DNA of 51,651 bases from Bdellovibrionales bacterium. GTDB taxonomy: Bacteria; Bdellovibrionota; UBA1018; CAIMNF01. The translations under genes were made by a program, and so were the position numbers. Positions 1 through 7,957 of the stretch are shown here, piece by piece. Where the stretch lies: the NCBI GenBank assembly GCA_947372355.1, contig CANBTI010000013.1, positions 1 to 51,651 on the forward strand, in the 5' to 3' direction. Under the pieces are notes generated by a model. It had not been told where the DNA came from. It ran no database searches and saw only the letters and a program-made list of their open reading frames with translations. Each line of letters starts with the position of its first letter. Within the stretch, counting starts at the first letter, position 1.

Positions 1-807
1 ATTGAGTTGTGTAGAGCTAAAACCTGCTGATGCTAGCGACACCATTGCTTCAAGGCCTTCCGCATCAGGGTGTTTTTCAAAGATTTTACTTTGTACATAA
101 AAGCTTCGGTCGTCTCGGCTTAGGGGAAGATCGCTGATAAACCCAAGGACGATTGAGGCAATTAAAAGTGTACCGAATAATTTTACGGTTCGATCTCTCA
201 TTTGCTTCTTTTTCAATGCATGGATATTTTTACTCAAGTTAATTATTTGATCTGGATGATCAGAAAGTTTATTCCGTAGAGAATAGACAACTGCGGTGAG
301 TATCAACGCACCAAAATATTCATCCCCGATAGAGGATTCTTTGAACATTAAAAAATAAATGAAGAAACCGAATGCAAAGTAAACAAAATTTTGTTGATTA
401 CTTGAAGGTCGTTTAATGAGCAATCCTGCTTTTTCTAATCTATCATTTGTTCTTTTTTTATTAAAGATAGGAAAGTGCATCTTTCTTCCATTGATTAATT
501 CAACATGAAGATGACCCAGGAATAAAAATGCAGAAGATCCTTGTTTTAATAAATAGATCTTTTTGACGTTATTGATACGAACTCTTAGTTCACCTGATCT
601 AAATGAAATATGGTAAAACGGCCTAAAAATCCAAGGAAGGAGAGAATATGCAATTGAAAACAAGATCACTCCAAGAGCTAAGATCGCAAGATTGATCATT
701 GGATGTGAGAAGGAATTAGCAATAATATTATAACTGCTATCCCACCAAAGATAGCTAACGATTAAACTAAAAAGAATCCAAATGCGCTTTGATTTTTTTG
801 AAGACAT
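1..807 (-). CDS. Membrane protein of unknown function, C-terminus cut by window edge
   Basis: An open frame runs from an ATG at 807 down to base 1 without a stop, so at least 269 codons are present and the C-terminus lies outside. The N-terminus is basic (MSSKKSKR), followed by hydrophobic stretches at about residues 9-20 and 27-50, a soluble part, another pair of hydrophobic segments around residues 135-170, and one near residue 215. An in-frame ATG six bases upstream (813) is an alternative start; neither has a strong Shine-Dalgarno. I do not recognise the family. The layout of paired membrane segments with a short cytoplasmic part resembles small membrane-anchored PH-like or DUF proteins, but this is only an impression. 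Confidence 0.6.
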   Translation of the reverse strand, partial: MSSKKSKRIWILFSLIVSYLWWDSSYNIIANSFSHPMINLAILALGVILFSIAYSLLPWIFRPFYHISFRSGELRVRINNVKKIYLLKQGSSAFLFLGHLHVELINGRKMHFPIFNKKRTNDRLEKAGLLIKRPSSNQQNFVYFAFGFFIYFLMFKESSIGDEYFGALILTAVVYSLRNKLSDHPDQIINLSKNIHALKKKQMRDRTVKLFGTLLIASIVLGFISDLPLSRDDRSFYVQSKIFEKHPDAEGLEAMVSLASAGFSSTQLN

Positions 808-869
808 CCCCATCTCACGATTATCTCAGAAAGCGCAATTGAATGGAATGTGTCGGTTTTGATTTGGAA

Positions 870-1274
870 TTAAACTAAAATCAATGAGGCTAACTTGCGT
901 AAATCAGCTTCTGCGGCATGAACCCTCGGGCGGTTAAAGTTTAAGTCATCGGGGCTATTGATGGGAACAAGGTGAACATGAGCATGCCGAGTTTGTAAGC
1001 CAATGATGGCTACTCCAATTTTTTGGCAAGGCACCGCTTTTTTAATCGATACAGCAACTGCTTTTGCAAATACCATGATTTTAGAAAGTTCATCATCAGT
1101 GAGGTCAAAAAATGAATCTTCTTCGCGTTTTGGAAAAACCACGCAATGACCAAGAACAAGAGGTTTTTCTTCGAGAATCGCCATAAAGTTTTCATTTTCA
1201 GCTACAACCCAATCCATTTTTAATTTTGAAATATAGGGCGCAAACGGTGAATGGGATGATGGCGAGTGATTCAT
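870..1274 (-). CDS. HIT family protein (nucleotide hydrolase/transferase)
   Basis: The 134-residue product carries the histidine triad H97-A-H99-V-H101 near its C-terminus, preceded by the usual fold elements (GHCVVFPKR around residues 42-50). HIT proteins hydrolyse or transfer nucleotidyl groups from substrates such as Ap4A or AMP-lysine, using the middle histidine as nucleophile, in the cytoplasm. The length is normal for a bacterial HIT protein. The N-terminal 20 residues before MDWVV are not typical of the domain, so the true start could be internal. The gene stands alone, divergent from the secreted-protein gene that begins near 1354. Substrate cannot be predicted. Confidence 0.88.
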   Translation of the reverse strand: MNHSPSSHSPFAPYISKLKMDWVVAENENFMAILEEKPLVLGHCVVFPKREEDSFFDLTDDELSKIMVFAKAVAVSIKKAVPCQKIGVAIIGLQTRHAHVHLVPINSPDDLNFNRPRVHAAEADLRKLASLILV

Positions 1275-1353
1275 AAAATGAGTATAAACTGACTCAGGTG
1301 AAAAATGCGAGGATCTCTTGCTGCAGTCTTCATTCTCCTTTATTCTATTAACA

Positions 1354-2226
1354 ATGAAGAGTTTTCTTATCGTGCTAGGTATTTTAATATTTATGGGGCT
1401 TGGTTATAGCCTTCATTCTGCGCTTGCCCCCACGGTGCAGCCTTCGATTCATGAAGATTGTGGTTTGCCCACCAATGAAAGTGTGGATTCAATTAAAAAG
1501 AAATTTGAGGTAATTGCAAAGGCTGATTACGAAGAGTATTTACAATTAAAAACTGAAGCTGAAAAATTCAAAAAGGCGGATGAAATTTTAACTAAAATCA
1601 TGTCGATATTTATGGCAGATCTTGGTCTTCACTTGGTTCATGCAGTGCCTGCTCCTTCAATCGTTCCAAGTCCACCTAAGGCAGAATCCAAAGTGATTAC
1701 GCCCCAAACTAATTATACCGAAGCAAAAGATTTAGTTGAAAAACTTAGAACTGATTCTCAAAATGAAGACTTCTTAAAAAAATCCGTTTTAAGTAACCCT
1801 AAACAAGGACTTTTTGATGCTGGCCCCATCACGCGAATCAATCCTAAATTAAAGGGTTGTTTTGAGGGGGAGAGCACGAATAGTGGACGAAATTTAAAAA
1901 TGAAATTATGGATTGGAAATATAGCAAATTCAGGGCCTTCCTTACAAAATTTCAAATCCGTGATTCTTGAAAATGGGAAAATGATCAATCATCAATCAGG
2001 ATTATTTCGAAATAGTTTTTTAACTATGAATGCCAGCGATCAAAATGAGTTTATTTTTAATTCCTCACCAGGAACTTTTAATCAACTTTACTATGTTCCT
2101 TTGGAGGATAAATTGATCGGTGAAAACTATAGCATTCAGCCTGATGCGACTTACAAACTTACTGGCACCACAAATCTCAACCGGGGTGAGTCTACTTGTG
2201 CATGGATCAAAGAGATTGTTTGGTAG
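1354..2226 (+). CDS. Secreted protein of unknown function
   Basis: From the ATG at 1354 the product starts with a textbook signal peptide (MKSFLIVLGILIFMGLGYSL, then HSALA), so it should be exported. The open frame extends upstream to a TTG at 1318 with a GAGGA-like stretch before it, which would add 12 residues; I prefer the ATG because of the signal peptide. The mature part is about 265 residues. It has a charged, probably helical region up to about residue 70, a proline-rich linker around residues 100-115, and a C-terminal domain containing three cysteines (in KGCFEGES and STCAWIK, plus EDCGLP near the mature N-terminus). No known family is recognised. Confidence 0.65.
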   Translation: MKSFLIVLGILIFMGLGYSLHSALAPTVQPSIHEDCGLPTNESVDSIKKKFEVIAKADYEEYLQLKTEAEKFKKADEILTKIMSIFMADLGLHLVHAVPAPSIVPSPPKAESKVITPQTNYTEAKDLVEKLRTDSQNEDFLKKSVLSNPKQGLFDAGPITRINPKLKGCFEGESTNSGRNLKMKLWIGNIANSGPSLQNFKSVILENGKMINHQSGLFRNSFLTMNASDQNEFIFNSSPGTFNQLYYVPLEDKLIGENYSIQPDATYKLTGTTNLNRGESTCAWIKEIVW

Positions 2227-2235
2227 AATAACGAA

Positions 2236-2535
2236 CTATTTTTTCACTACTAATACTAACTGTTCTCCCTCAAGCATTTCACTGGGAAGATAAATTTTAC
2301 GGGTCTTACTTCCGGGGGTGATGGCACCCACCTTGAATTTCACGTTTTCCGAGATATACAGTTCTTGGTATCGCTTTTCTACGCTAGGCCAAGGGCGATC
2401 TAAATAAGCGGAGACGCGAATCTCTTGATCCTCTTTTGCGGAACTTAAAAACTCAAAGGTTTTCTCTTGGATGTTTACGAGAAGATCACCCGGACTTTTA
2501 GTGTTAGAGATCAAACGAAGTTCAATTAAATGCAT
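2236..2535 (-). CDS. Hypothetical small protein
   Basis: A 99-residue product from the ATG at 2535; the open frame extends 12 bases upstream to a TTG inside the edge of a palindromic repeat, so the ATG is the better start. The protein looks like a small mixed alpha/beta domain. The ending (SKTRKIYLPSEMLEGEQLVLVVKK) is regular beta-rich sequence, with no signal peptide and no cysteines. It is convergent with the secreted-protein gene, only 9 bp away. I do not recognise the family. Confidence 0.5.
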   Translation of the reverse strand: MHLIELRLISNTKSPGDLLVNIQEKTFEFLSSAKEDQEIRVSAYLDRPWPSVEKRYQELYISENVKFKVGAITPGSKTRKIYLPSEMLEGEQLVLVVKK

Positions 2536-2548
2536 ATCTATTCCCAAC

Positions 2549-2584
2549 AGGTGTCTGACACCTTTTTGATGCTTGCCGCGTTAA
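2549..2584 (+). repeat. Palindromic dispersed repeat, copy 1
   Basis: The core AGGTGTCTGACACCT (2549-2563) is a perfect dyad with 7-bp arms. It is followed by TTTT and then a conserved tail GATGCTTGCCGCGTTAA. The same core and tail recur five more times up to 9.5 kb, always in this orientation. This copy separates the divergent genes starting at 2535 (minus) and 2614 (plus). Confidence 0.85.
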
Positions 2585-2613
2585 GTGTGATTTGTTATAC
2601 CATACCATATATT

Positions 2614-2952
2614 ATGATTCTTAGAAAAACTTACCGCTTTAAAAATTGGGACCGTTGGGATTACGAACTAGATGATGCTGTAAAATCTTTTTTCTCCGCC
2701 TCCAAGCAATGGCCTAATATTCTTCTAGCAAATGGCTCAACTCTTGAACAAATTGATCAAATCGAGAACGAAAAAAGAGAAGAAGAAAACACTGAACCTC
2801 AATCGGTAAACAGTTTTTCAACTGCTAAATATTCTCTCGATTTTTGTGAAGCCGAAGAAGTGGCGGATGAATCATTTTCCCTGATTTTTGATTCAGATCC
2901 TGAAGGCGAAAATGAAGACGAAGAGCCAGTGCCTGAAGAAGATAATCTCTAA
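2614..2952 (+). CDS. Hypothetical acidic protein
   Basis: The open frame begins at 2530 but its first 28 codons run through the palindromic repeat, so the ATG at 2614 (MILRKTYRFKNWDRWDYELDD) is the likely start and gives 112 residues. The N-terminal 40 residues are mixed and aromatic-rich. The C-terminal half is strongly acidic and low in complexity, ending in a run of Glu and Asp. There is no signal peptide from this start. The gene is bracketed by repeat copies 1 and 2. No family is recognised; a small cytoplasmic regulator or chaperone-like acidic tail is possible but unsupported. Confidence 0.5.
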   Translation: MILRKTYRFKNWDRWDYELDDAVKSFFSASKQWPNILLANGSTLEQIDQIENEKREEENTEPQSVNSFSTAKYSLDFCEAEEVADESFSLIFDSDPEGENEDEEPVPEEDNL

Positions 2953-2957
2953 ATCCA

Positions 2958-2995
2958 AAAGGTGTCCGACCACTTTTGGATGCTAGGTGCGTTAA
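2958..2995 (+). repeat. Palindromic dispersed repeat, copy 2 (degenerate core)
   Basis: AAAGGTGTCCGACCACTTTTG followed by GATGCTAGGTGCGTTAA. The dyad is partly lost by point changes, but the tail matches the consensus best of all copies. The TTA at 2992-2994 in the tail is the stop codon of the minus-strand methyltransferase. Confidence 0.75.
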
Positions 2996-3705
2996 GAGGT
3001 CTTTTTCCAGATTTTCAAAAAGTCTGATCCAAGCGCTTTTTGATAATGAAGCGAGTATTCATCAGGTAGGGTTGCACCTAGTCCGTAATAGGTCATGACC
3101 AAGCTTCCTTTTTTTTGTTCACGGAGCCTCTCCAAGGTGGATTGGAGAAATGTACCATAGAGCGATTCGTTCATCGGAACATCATTGCGCATGCGGCGCT
3201 CTGGGGTTTTTTGCTCACAAAATGGATTAAAAAAATACACACAATCAAATTCTTTCCAGCTGAGATCAAAAGCACTGCCGGTAATGAAATTTACATTATT
3301 CAATCGAAATGCGTTCTTTGCTTTTTTTGCAGCAAGCGACAGAAATTCCCGTTGCTCCACGCCCGTAACTTGTATTTCACTCAAAATAGAGGTGATTAAA
3401 CAAAATTTTCCACATCCTGAACCCACATCGAGCAATCGCTCCACTTTCATTTCTTTTAAAAGTTCAGCGGCTTTTGTTGCAACGGCAAGAGGGGTCCAGT
3501 GAATGTGTGAAAAATTTCTCACTTCAGGTGAAAAAACGAGATCAAAAGTATTATCGTTCAAGGCATCACTCGAGTGAACTTGATCCAGAAGTTTGCGTTT
3601 TAGCCCATTAGCTAATATGCCTTCTTCTTTTTTAGTCAGTCGTTGAGGCTCGGGAAGTGTTAATGCATTCGTGCGATCACGTGAATTATTTTTTAAGTGC
3701 TTCAA
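2992..3705 (-). CDS. Class I SAM-dependent methyltransferase
   Basis: The 237-residue product has the Rossmann-fold motif I of SAM methyltransferases (LLDVGSGCGKFC at about residues 89-100), an acidic residue ending beta-2 (VEQREF) and a motif IV-like FFNPF around residue 163. The N-terminal 85 residues are a helical lead-in domain (LTKKEEGILANGLKRKLL). The general build resembles methyltransferases of small molecules or proteins, but the substrate is not evident. It overlaps the upstream peroxiredoxin gene by 20 bp, so the two are probably co-transcribed. Its stop codon lies within repeat copy 2. Confidence 0.75.
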   Translation of the reverse strand: MKHLKNNSRDRTNALTLPEPQRLTKKEEGILANGLKRKLLDQVHSSDALNDNTFDLVFSPEVRNFSHIHWTPLAVATKAAELLKEMKVERLLDVGSGCGKFCLITSILSEIQVTGVEQREFLSLAAKKAKNAFRLNNVNFITGSAFDLSWKEFDCVYFFNPFCEQKTPERRMRNDVPMNESLYGTFLQSTLERLREQKKGSLVMTYYGLGATLPDEYSLHYQKALGSDFLKIWKKTS

Positions 3706-4144
3706 TATCGCTCAATAATACTTTTTCATGACCTTCTGGGCTCACATTTTGATAAATCTTACGAATGATGCCGTTTGGATCCACCACGAAAGTAGTGCGG
3801 TCCCAATATTTGGTTCCCTTGTATTCACTTTGACCCACATGAAGTGCGGTTAAAAGTTCAGCTTGAGGATCAGCCAATAAATCAATCGTGAATGAAAATT
3901 TATTGCAGAAATTTTTATGAGATTCAACATCATCAGCGCTTAAACCCACAACCTTAATGCCTGCTTGATCGAATGCTTCTTTGGTAGCGGTAAATGATTT
4001 ACCTTGGATGGTACAGCCAGGTGTATCATCTTTTGGATACACATAAAGAACAAGCCAGCTGCCAGCATAATCCTTTAGGGTAGTGGTGCGATTGTCTTGG
4101 TTTTTTAAACTAAAATTTGGAAAAGTGGTTCCTGTATCTAACAT
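3686..4144 (-). CDS. bcp: Thioredoxin-dependent peroxiredoxin, BCP/PrxQ type
   Basis: The 152-residue product has the peroxidatic motif DDTPGCT with C44. The second cysteine is C80, 36 residues later, rather than five residues later as in E. coli BCP. A wide C-C spacing of this sort is known in the PrxQ subgroup whose resolving cysteine lies in helix 3, so an intramolecular disulfide is plausible. The enzyme would reduce hydrogen peroxide and organic hydroperoxides in the cytoplasm using thioredoxin. It is the first gene of a two-gene unit with the overlapping methyltransferase, and it is divergent from alkC with 56 bp between them. Confidence 0.92.
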   Translation of the reverse strand: MLDTGTTFPNFSLKNQDNRTTTLKDYAGSWLVLYVYPKDDTPGCTIQGKSFTATKEAFDQAGIKVVGLSADDVESHKNFCNKFSFTIDLLADPQAELLTALHVGQSEYKGTKYWDRTTFVVDPNGIIRKIYQNVSPEGHEKVLLSDIEALKK

Positions 4145-4200
4145 ATGAAGACTCCTTTGTTTTAGTGATTATACACCAAAATGATGTTAAAAAATATTAA

Positions 4201-5301
4201 ATGAAAAATTCAATCAATCCAGCAGTAGTCAGCACTATTGCACAACAAATATCTAAGTTTTATCCGCAGTTTGATAAAAAAGAGTTCTTAAAGGTTGCAT
4301 CAAAACTACCAGCGTTAGAATTAAAAGCACGAGTGATTGCGGTGGCGGAAGAGCTTAAAAAGCATTTGCCTGAATCCTATTCAAAATCAATACAAATCAT
4401 CAATCAAGTTGTAGCTTCAGATCAATTAGAAGGATTTGCGCTTTGGCCATTTTCTGAATACATCAGTAAATACGGAATTCTTGATTTTGACTTATCCATG
4501 CTGGCGATGCATTTGCTCACTCAAAAATTCACTTCTGAATTTGCTGTTCGCCCATTTTTCATTCATGATTCAAAAAAAGTTTTAAAATATTTTAAGACTT
4601 GGACTAAAGACGAAAATCATCACGTGCGTCGTTGGGTTTCAGAAGGATCACGTCCGCTTCTTCCTTGGGGAATGCGTTTACCTCAATTTGTAACAGATCC
4701 AAGTGACACTTTGATTTTGCTTGAACAGCTTAAATATGATGAAGAGTTATATGTGAGAAAAAGTGTGGCTAATCATCTCAATGATATTTCAAAACATCAT
4801 CCTAAATTAGTGATTGAAACTATTTCTCGTTGGGAAAAAAATGCACCAACAAAACATCAGCCTAAAATGATTTGGATCAAACGCCAAGCTCTTCGTACTT
4901 TGATTAAAAAAGGTAATCCCGAAGCACTAAAGCTCATGGGAGTGAAGGGGGATGCAAAAATTAAAATGAGCCCGATTCTTTTGAATCAAAGTAAGTTTAA
5001 AATAGGGGATCAACTTCAGTTTTCATTTGAAATTACTTCCACAGCAAAAACTAAACAAAAACTAGTTGTGGATTATCTGATCCATTTTATGAAATCAAAC
5101 GGAAGTGCAAAACCGAAAGTTTACAAGTTAAAAACCTTGGAATTAATGCCAAATCAAAAGCAAAAAATTGATAAATCTCATTCTTTAAAACTCATCACCA
5201 CTATGGTTTATTATCCAGGAATGCATCGTATTTCTATTCAAGTGAATGGGAAGATTTTTAGTGAAAAAAACTGGCTGTTTGATTGTTTGGGAAAAAAATG
5301 A
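4201..5301 (+). CDS. alkC: DNA alkylation repair protein, AlkC-like DNA glycosylase
   Basis: The 366-residue product has an N-terminal helical-repeat (HEAT-like) region to about residue 240 with the AlkC-type block RRWVSEGSRPLLPWGMRL and the repeat element VRKSVANHLNDISKHHP. A beta-rich, Ig-like C-terminal domain follows (about 255-366, LQFSFEITSTAKTKQKL...). AlkC/AlkD proteins excise N-alkylated bases such as 3-methylcytosine and 3-methyladenine from DNA without base flipping; the Ig-like domain is a feature of some AlkC proteins. The ATG at 4201 has no obvious Shine-Dalgarno. The stop overlaps the next ATG (ATGA), so it is translationally coupled to the TAXI-like gene, an unusual partner. 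Confidence 0.82.
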   Translation: MKNSINPAVVSTIAQQISKFYPQFDKKEFLKVASKLPALELKARVIAVAEELKKHLPESYSKSIQIINQVVASDQLEGFALWPFSEYISKYGILDFDLSMLAMHLLTQKFTSEFAVRPFFIHDSKKVLKYFKTWTKDENHHVRRWVSEGSRPLLPWGMRLPQFVTDPSDTLILLEQLKYDEELYVRKSVANHLNDISKHHPKLVIETISRWEKNAPTKHQPKMIWIKRQALRTLIKKGNPEALKLMGVKGDAKIKMSPILLNQSKFKIGDQLQFSFEITSTAKTKQKLVVDYLIHFMKSNGSAKPKVYKLKTLELMPNQKQKIDKSHSLKLITTMVYYPGMHRISIQVNGKIFSEKNWLFDCLGKK

Positions 5302-6578
5302 AAAATAAAAAATTATTGGCGTTGGTCCCATCCTTTTTACTACTCGCCGTTGCTATTGTTGTGGCCTTTAAATACATCAAGCCACCAGGCAACCAGATCG
5401 TGATTTCTACCAGTACCGATGAAGGCGATTACCAAACCTACGCCAAACTTTATCAAGACATCATTAAAGACGAAGGCGTGAATTTGATCATTCGTCCTTC
5501 TGCGGGTGCGGTTGAGAATTTACATCGATTGGAAGATCCTCATTCGGATGTGGATGCCGGTTTTTTACAAGATGGATTGGCTGCTACTTCTGAAAATGGA
5601 CCAGATTTAGTTTCTTTGGGTAGTTTATATTACGAACCGGTTTGGGTTTTTTATGGTCAAGGAGTGAAGGATCTCACCCGATTCTCGCAATTGTTGGGTA
5701 AAAGGATTGCGATCGGGCATCCGAATAGTGGAACGACTATCCTGACTAAACGCTTGTTAAAGGGAAGTGAGATTGATGAAAAGAATGCGAAATTTTTTGA
5801 ATTAGGATGGCAAGATGCCTTGGATGCTTTAAATCAAGGAAAAGTGGATGCGGCTTTTTTTATTGCAACTCCAGAGGATGCATTAATTCAAAAAATGATG
5901 CTGGAAAAAAATATTCATTTAATGAATGTAGATCAGGCAGAGGCGATCACTCGAAAAATATCCTTTTTACACCACTTAGTTTTACCTCATGGGGCAATCA
6001 ATTTGAGTAAAAATATTCCTGCCAAGGATGTGAATTTAGTTTCTCCCACCGCAACTTTAGTGGTTCGTGATTCATTGAATCCTGCTTTAGTGAACTTATT
6101 ATTAAAGGCTGCATCGCAAGTTCATGGCGAGCCAGGTATTTTTGAAAAAAAGAACGAATTTCCAATTGATAAAGATGATGAATTTGCACTGAGTGATGAG
6201 GCGAAAAGGTTTTATAAATCAGGTGCACCATTCTGGCAGAGATTTCTTCCTTTTTGGATTGCTGTTTTGATTGAACGGTTTCTGATTGTGATGTTGCCCT
6301 TGATCGCGGTGGTTTATCCCATGGTGAAGATGATTCCTAAACTTCTGGATCGAAGGGTGAGAAATAAAATTCATAAACAGTATGGTGAACTACAGTTTCT
6401 AGAAACCATGATTAAGAGTCATTCCAACCAAAAGGATTTAAGTTCGTTTTTGCCAAAGCTAGATCGAATTGAAGACCAGGTTAATCAACTTAATCTGCCA
6501 ATTGAGTACTCGGAGCATATTTATGTGCTCCGTGAGCACATTGATTTTGTTCGTAAAAGGTGTCTGACACCTTTTTGA
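5298..6578 (+). CDS. TAXI-family solute-binding protein with C-terminal membrane segments
   Basis: The product from the ATG at 5298 has an N-terminal hydrophobic signal/anchor (residues 5-25). It continues with a TAXI-type substrate-binding domain (ISTSTDEGDYQTYAKLY, then the second lobe with IAIGHPNSGTTI), and then a strongly hydrophobic stretch at roughly residues 315-345 (FWIAVLIERFLIVMLPLIAV). The tail after this is charged and probably helical. TAXI receptors normally bind substrates for TRAP transporters in the periplasm and end after the second lobe. Here the domain is tethered at both ends and no TRAP permease is next to it. The last residues (CLTPF) and the stop come from repeat copy 3. 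Confidence 0.8.
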   Translation: MKNKKLLALVPSFLLLAVAIVVAFKYIKPPGNQIVISTSTDEGDYQTYAKLYQDIIKDEGVNLIIRPSAGAVENLHRLEDPHSDVDAGFLQDGLAATSENGPDLVSLGSLYYEPVWVFYGQGVKDLTRFSQLLGKRIAIGHPNSGTTILTKRLLKGSEIDEKNAKFFELGWQDALDALNQGKVDAAFFIATPEDALIQKMMLEKNIHLMNVDQAEAITRKISFLHHLVLPHGAINLSKNIPAKDVNLVSPTATLVVRDSLNPALVNLLLKAASQVHGEPGIFEKKNEFPIDKDDEFALSDEAKRFYKSGAPFWQRFLPFWIAVLIERFLIVMLPLIAVVYPMVKMIPKLLDRRVRNKIHKQYGELQFLETMIKSHSNQKDLSSFLPKLDRIEDQVNQLNLPIEYSEHIYVLREHIDFVRKRCLTPF

Positions 6579-6594
6579 TGCTTGATGCGTTAAT
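6558..6594 (+). repeat. Palindromic dispersed repeat, copy 3
   Basis: Perfect AGGTGTCTGACACCT core (6558-6572) flanked by A's on the left and T's on the right, so it could also act as a short bidirectional terminator-like stem. The tail GATGCTTGATGCGTTAA follows. The TGA at 6576-6578 within it is the stop codon of the TAXI-like gene. Confidence 0.85.
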
Positions 6595-6640
6595 AACGCT
6601 TACACCCATAGAACAAATGCCCTTATCCTAACACCCACTT

Positions 6641-7921
6641 ATGACAAAGAATAAATCGCCTAAAAGTAACACTGATTACATGAACGAATTCAATACAGAT
6701 ATGGATGAGGAGTTGGAAACGACGACCTCAAAAAAGGATGATGATTTTGCATCCATGTTTTCTGAATCATTGAAGGGTGCTGAAAAGAAACTCAGAGTAG
6801 GCGATAAGATTCGTGGAAAAATTTTAAATCTTGGTTCTGAAGAAGTGTTTGTCACTACAGGCACTCGTCATGATGGAATCATGAGCCGCCGTGATCTTCT
6901 CGATGCGGAAGGAAATTGCCAATACAAAGTGGGCGACATTACCGAAGTTTATGTGACGATGGTGAAGGGCAGTGAAATTCGCCTTTCTAAAAATGCTACT
7001 GATCGCAATATGGCTGAAGATTTTAAAAGTGCTTATGAAAGCAATCTTCCCATCCAAGGACGCATTGTTGAAGTTTGCAAAGGTGGAGTTCGTGTAAACA
7101 TCAAAGGTAAAATGGCATTTTGCCCAATCAGCCAAATTGATTCTAAACACATTGAATCGGCAGAAGAGTACGTGGGAAAAAGTTTTGAATTTAAAATTAC
7201 AGAGATCACTGAAGGTGGAAAAAACATCGTGGTTTCTCGTCGTAAACTTCTCGATGCGGAACGCGAAGTGGGAACCACGTCTTTCTTATCTGAAACCAAA
7301 GACGGCGATATTGCCACTGGCCGTGTCACTCGTTTTGAACCCTTCGGAGCTTTTATTGAACTTGCTCCTGGAGTAGACGGACTCGTTCATATTTCTGAAA
7401 TTTCTTGGTCTCGCATCGCTGATCCTGCAGAAGTATTAACCTTGGGACAAACCGTAACCGTGAAGTTGTTAAAACGTGAAGTTCTCAATGGACGCGCAAA
7501 AATTTCTTTATCCATCAAACAAGTGACTCCACGTGAAGATAAAGCGGTAGATGCGGCAAAAGATTCAGCCCCTAAAAAAGATGATCCATGGGCAAAACTC
7601 AGTGTGGGACAAACCTTCACTGGAAAAGTAAATCGTAAGGAGCCTTATGGTTTATTTGTTCAACTTGAACCGGGCATTACAGGTTTACTTCATAAATCAC
7701 GTACCAATGATGCAAAAGATTTCCATTTTGAAAAAGTGCGCGTGAACGATGAAGTGGCAGTGCAAATCGTAGAAATCCGTTTGGGCGAACGCCAAATTTC
7801 ACTAGGTTTGCCTGGGGATGCGAGTGAAGACGACTGGAAAACTTCTTATAAACAAGATTCAACAGCTTCTATGGGCACACTAGGTGGCCAAATGGCTGCA
7901 GCTTTGGCGAAGAAAAAATAG
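6641..7921 (+). CDS. S1 domain protein, ribosomal protein S1-like with four domains
   Basis: The 426-residue product has an acidic N-terminal extension (to about residue 50) and four consecutive S1 RNA-binding domains: about 53-118, 127-195, 215-285 and 310-380. The third and fourth have the strongest signature (FEPFGAFIELAPGVDGLVHISE and KEPYGLFVQLEPGITGLLHKS, here quoted in part). Canonical S1 of proteobacteria has six domains, so this is a short S1-like protein that may bind mRNA on the ribosome or act as a second S1 paralogue. The first ATG has no clear Shine-Dalgarno; an internal ATG at 6680 is an alternative. It is flanked by repeat copies 3 and 4. Confidence 0.88.
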   Translation: MTKNKSPKSNTDYMNEFNTDMDEELETTTSKKDDDFASMFSESLKGAEKKLRVGDKIRGKILNLGSEEVFVTTGTRHDGIMSRRDLLDAEGNCQYKVGDITEVYVTMVKGSEIRLSKNATDRNMAEDFKSAYESNLPIQGRIVEVCKGGVRVNIKGKMAFCPISQIDSKHIESAEEYVGKSFEFKITEITEGGKNIVVSRRKLLDAEREVGTTSFLSETKDGDIATGRVTRFEPFGAFIELAPGVDGLVHISEISWSRIADPAEVLTLGQTVTVKLLKREVLNGRAKISLSIKQVTPREDKAVDAAKDSAPKKDDPWAKLSVGQTFTGKVNRKEPYGLFVQLEPGITGLLHKSRTNDAKDFHFEKVRVNDEVAVQIVEIRLGERQISLGLPGDASEDDWKTSYKQDSTASMGTLGGQMAAALAKKK

Positions 7922-7954
7922 TTGTCTGACACCTTGTGATGCTAGGAGCGTCAA
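7921..7954 (+). repeat. Palindromic dispersed repeat, copy 4
   Basis: GTTGTCTGACACCTTG followed by GATGCTAGGAGCGTCAA. The left arm is imperfect. It fills most of the 36 bp between the S1-like gene and the next ATG at 7958. Confidence 0.8.
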
Positions 7955-7957
7955 TCT

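Noticed and set aside
2530-2613. N-terminal hydrophobic extension of the acidic protein (MHIYSQQVSDTF...)
   Set aside because: These codons run through the palindromic repeat; the start is more likely the ATG at 2614.
3686-4144. Peroxiredoxin lacking a resolving cysteine
   Set aside because: The cysteine at +5 is absent, but C80 lies 36 residues after C44, a spacing known in the PrxQ subgroup, so it is not an anomaly.
6824-7862. Several minus-strand open frames inside the S1-like gene
   Set aside because: They are opposite-strand shadows of a well-supported gene with four clear S1 domains; none has a recognisable product.
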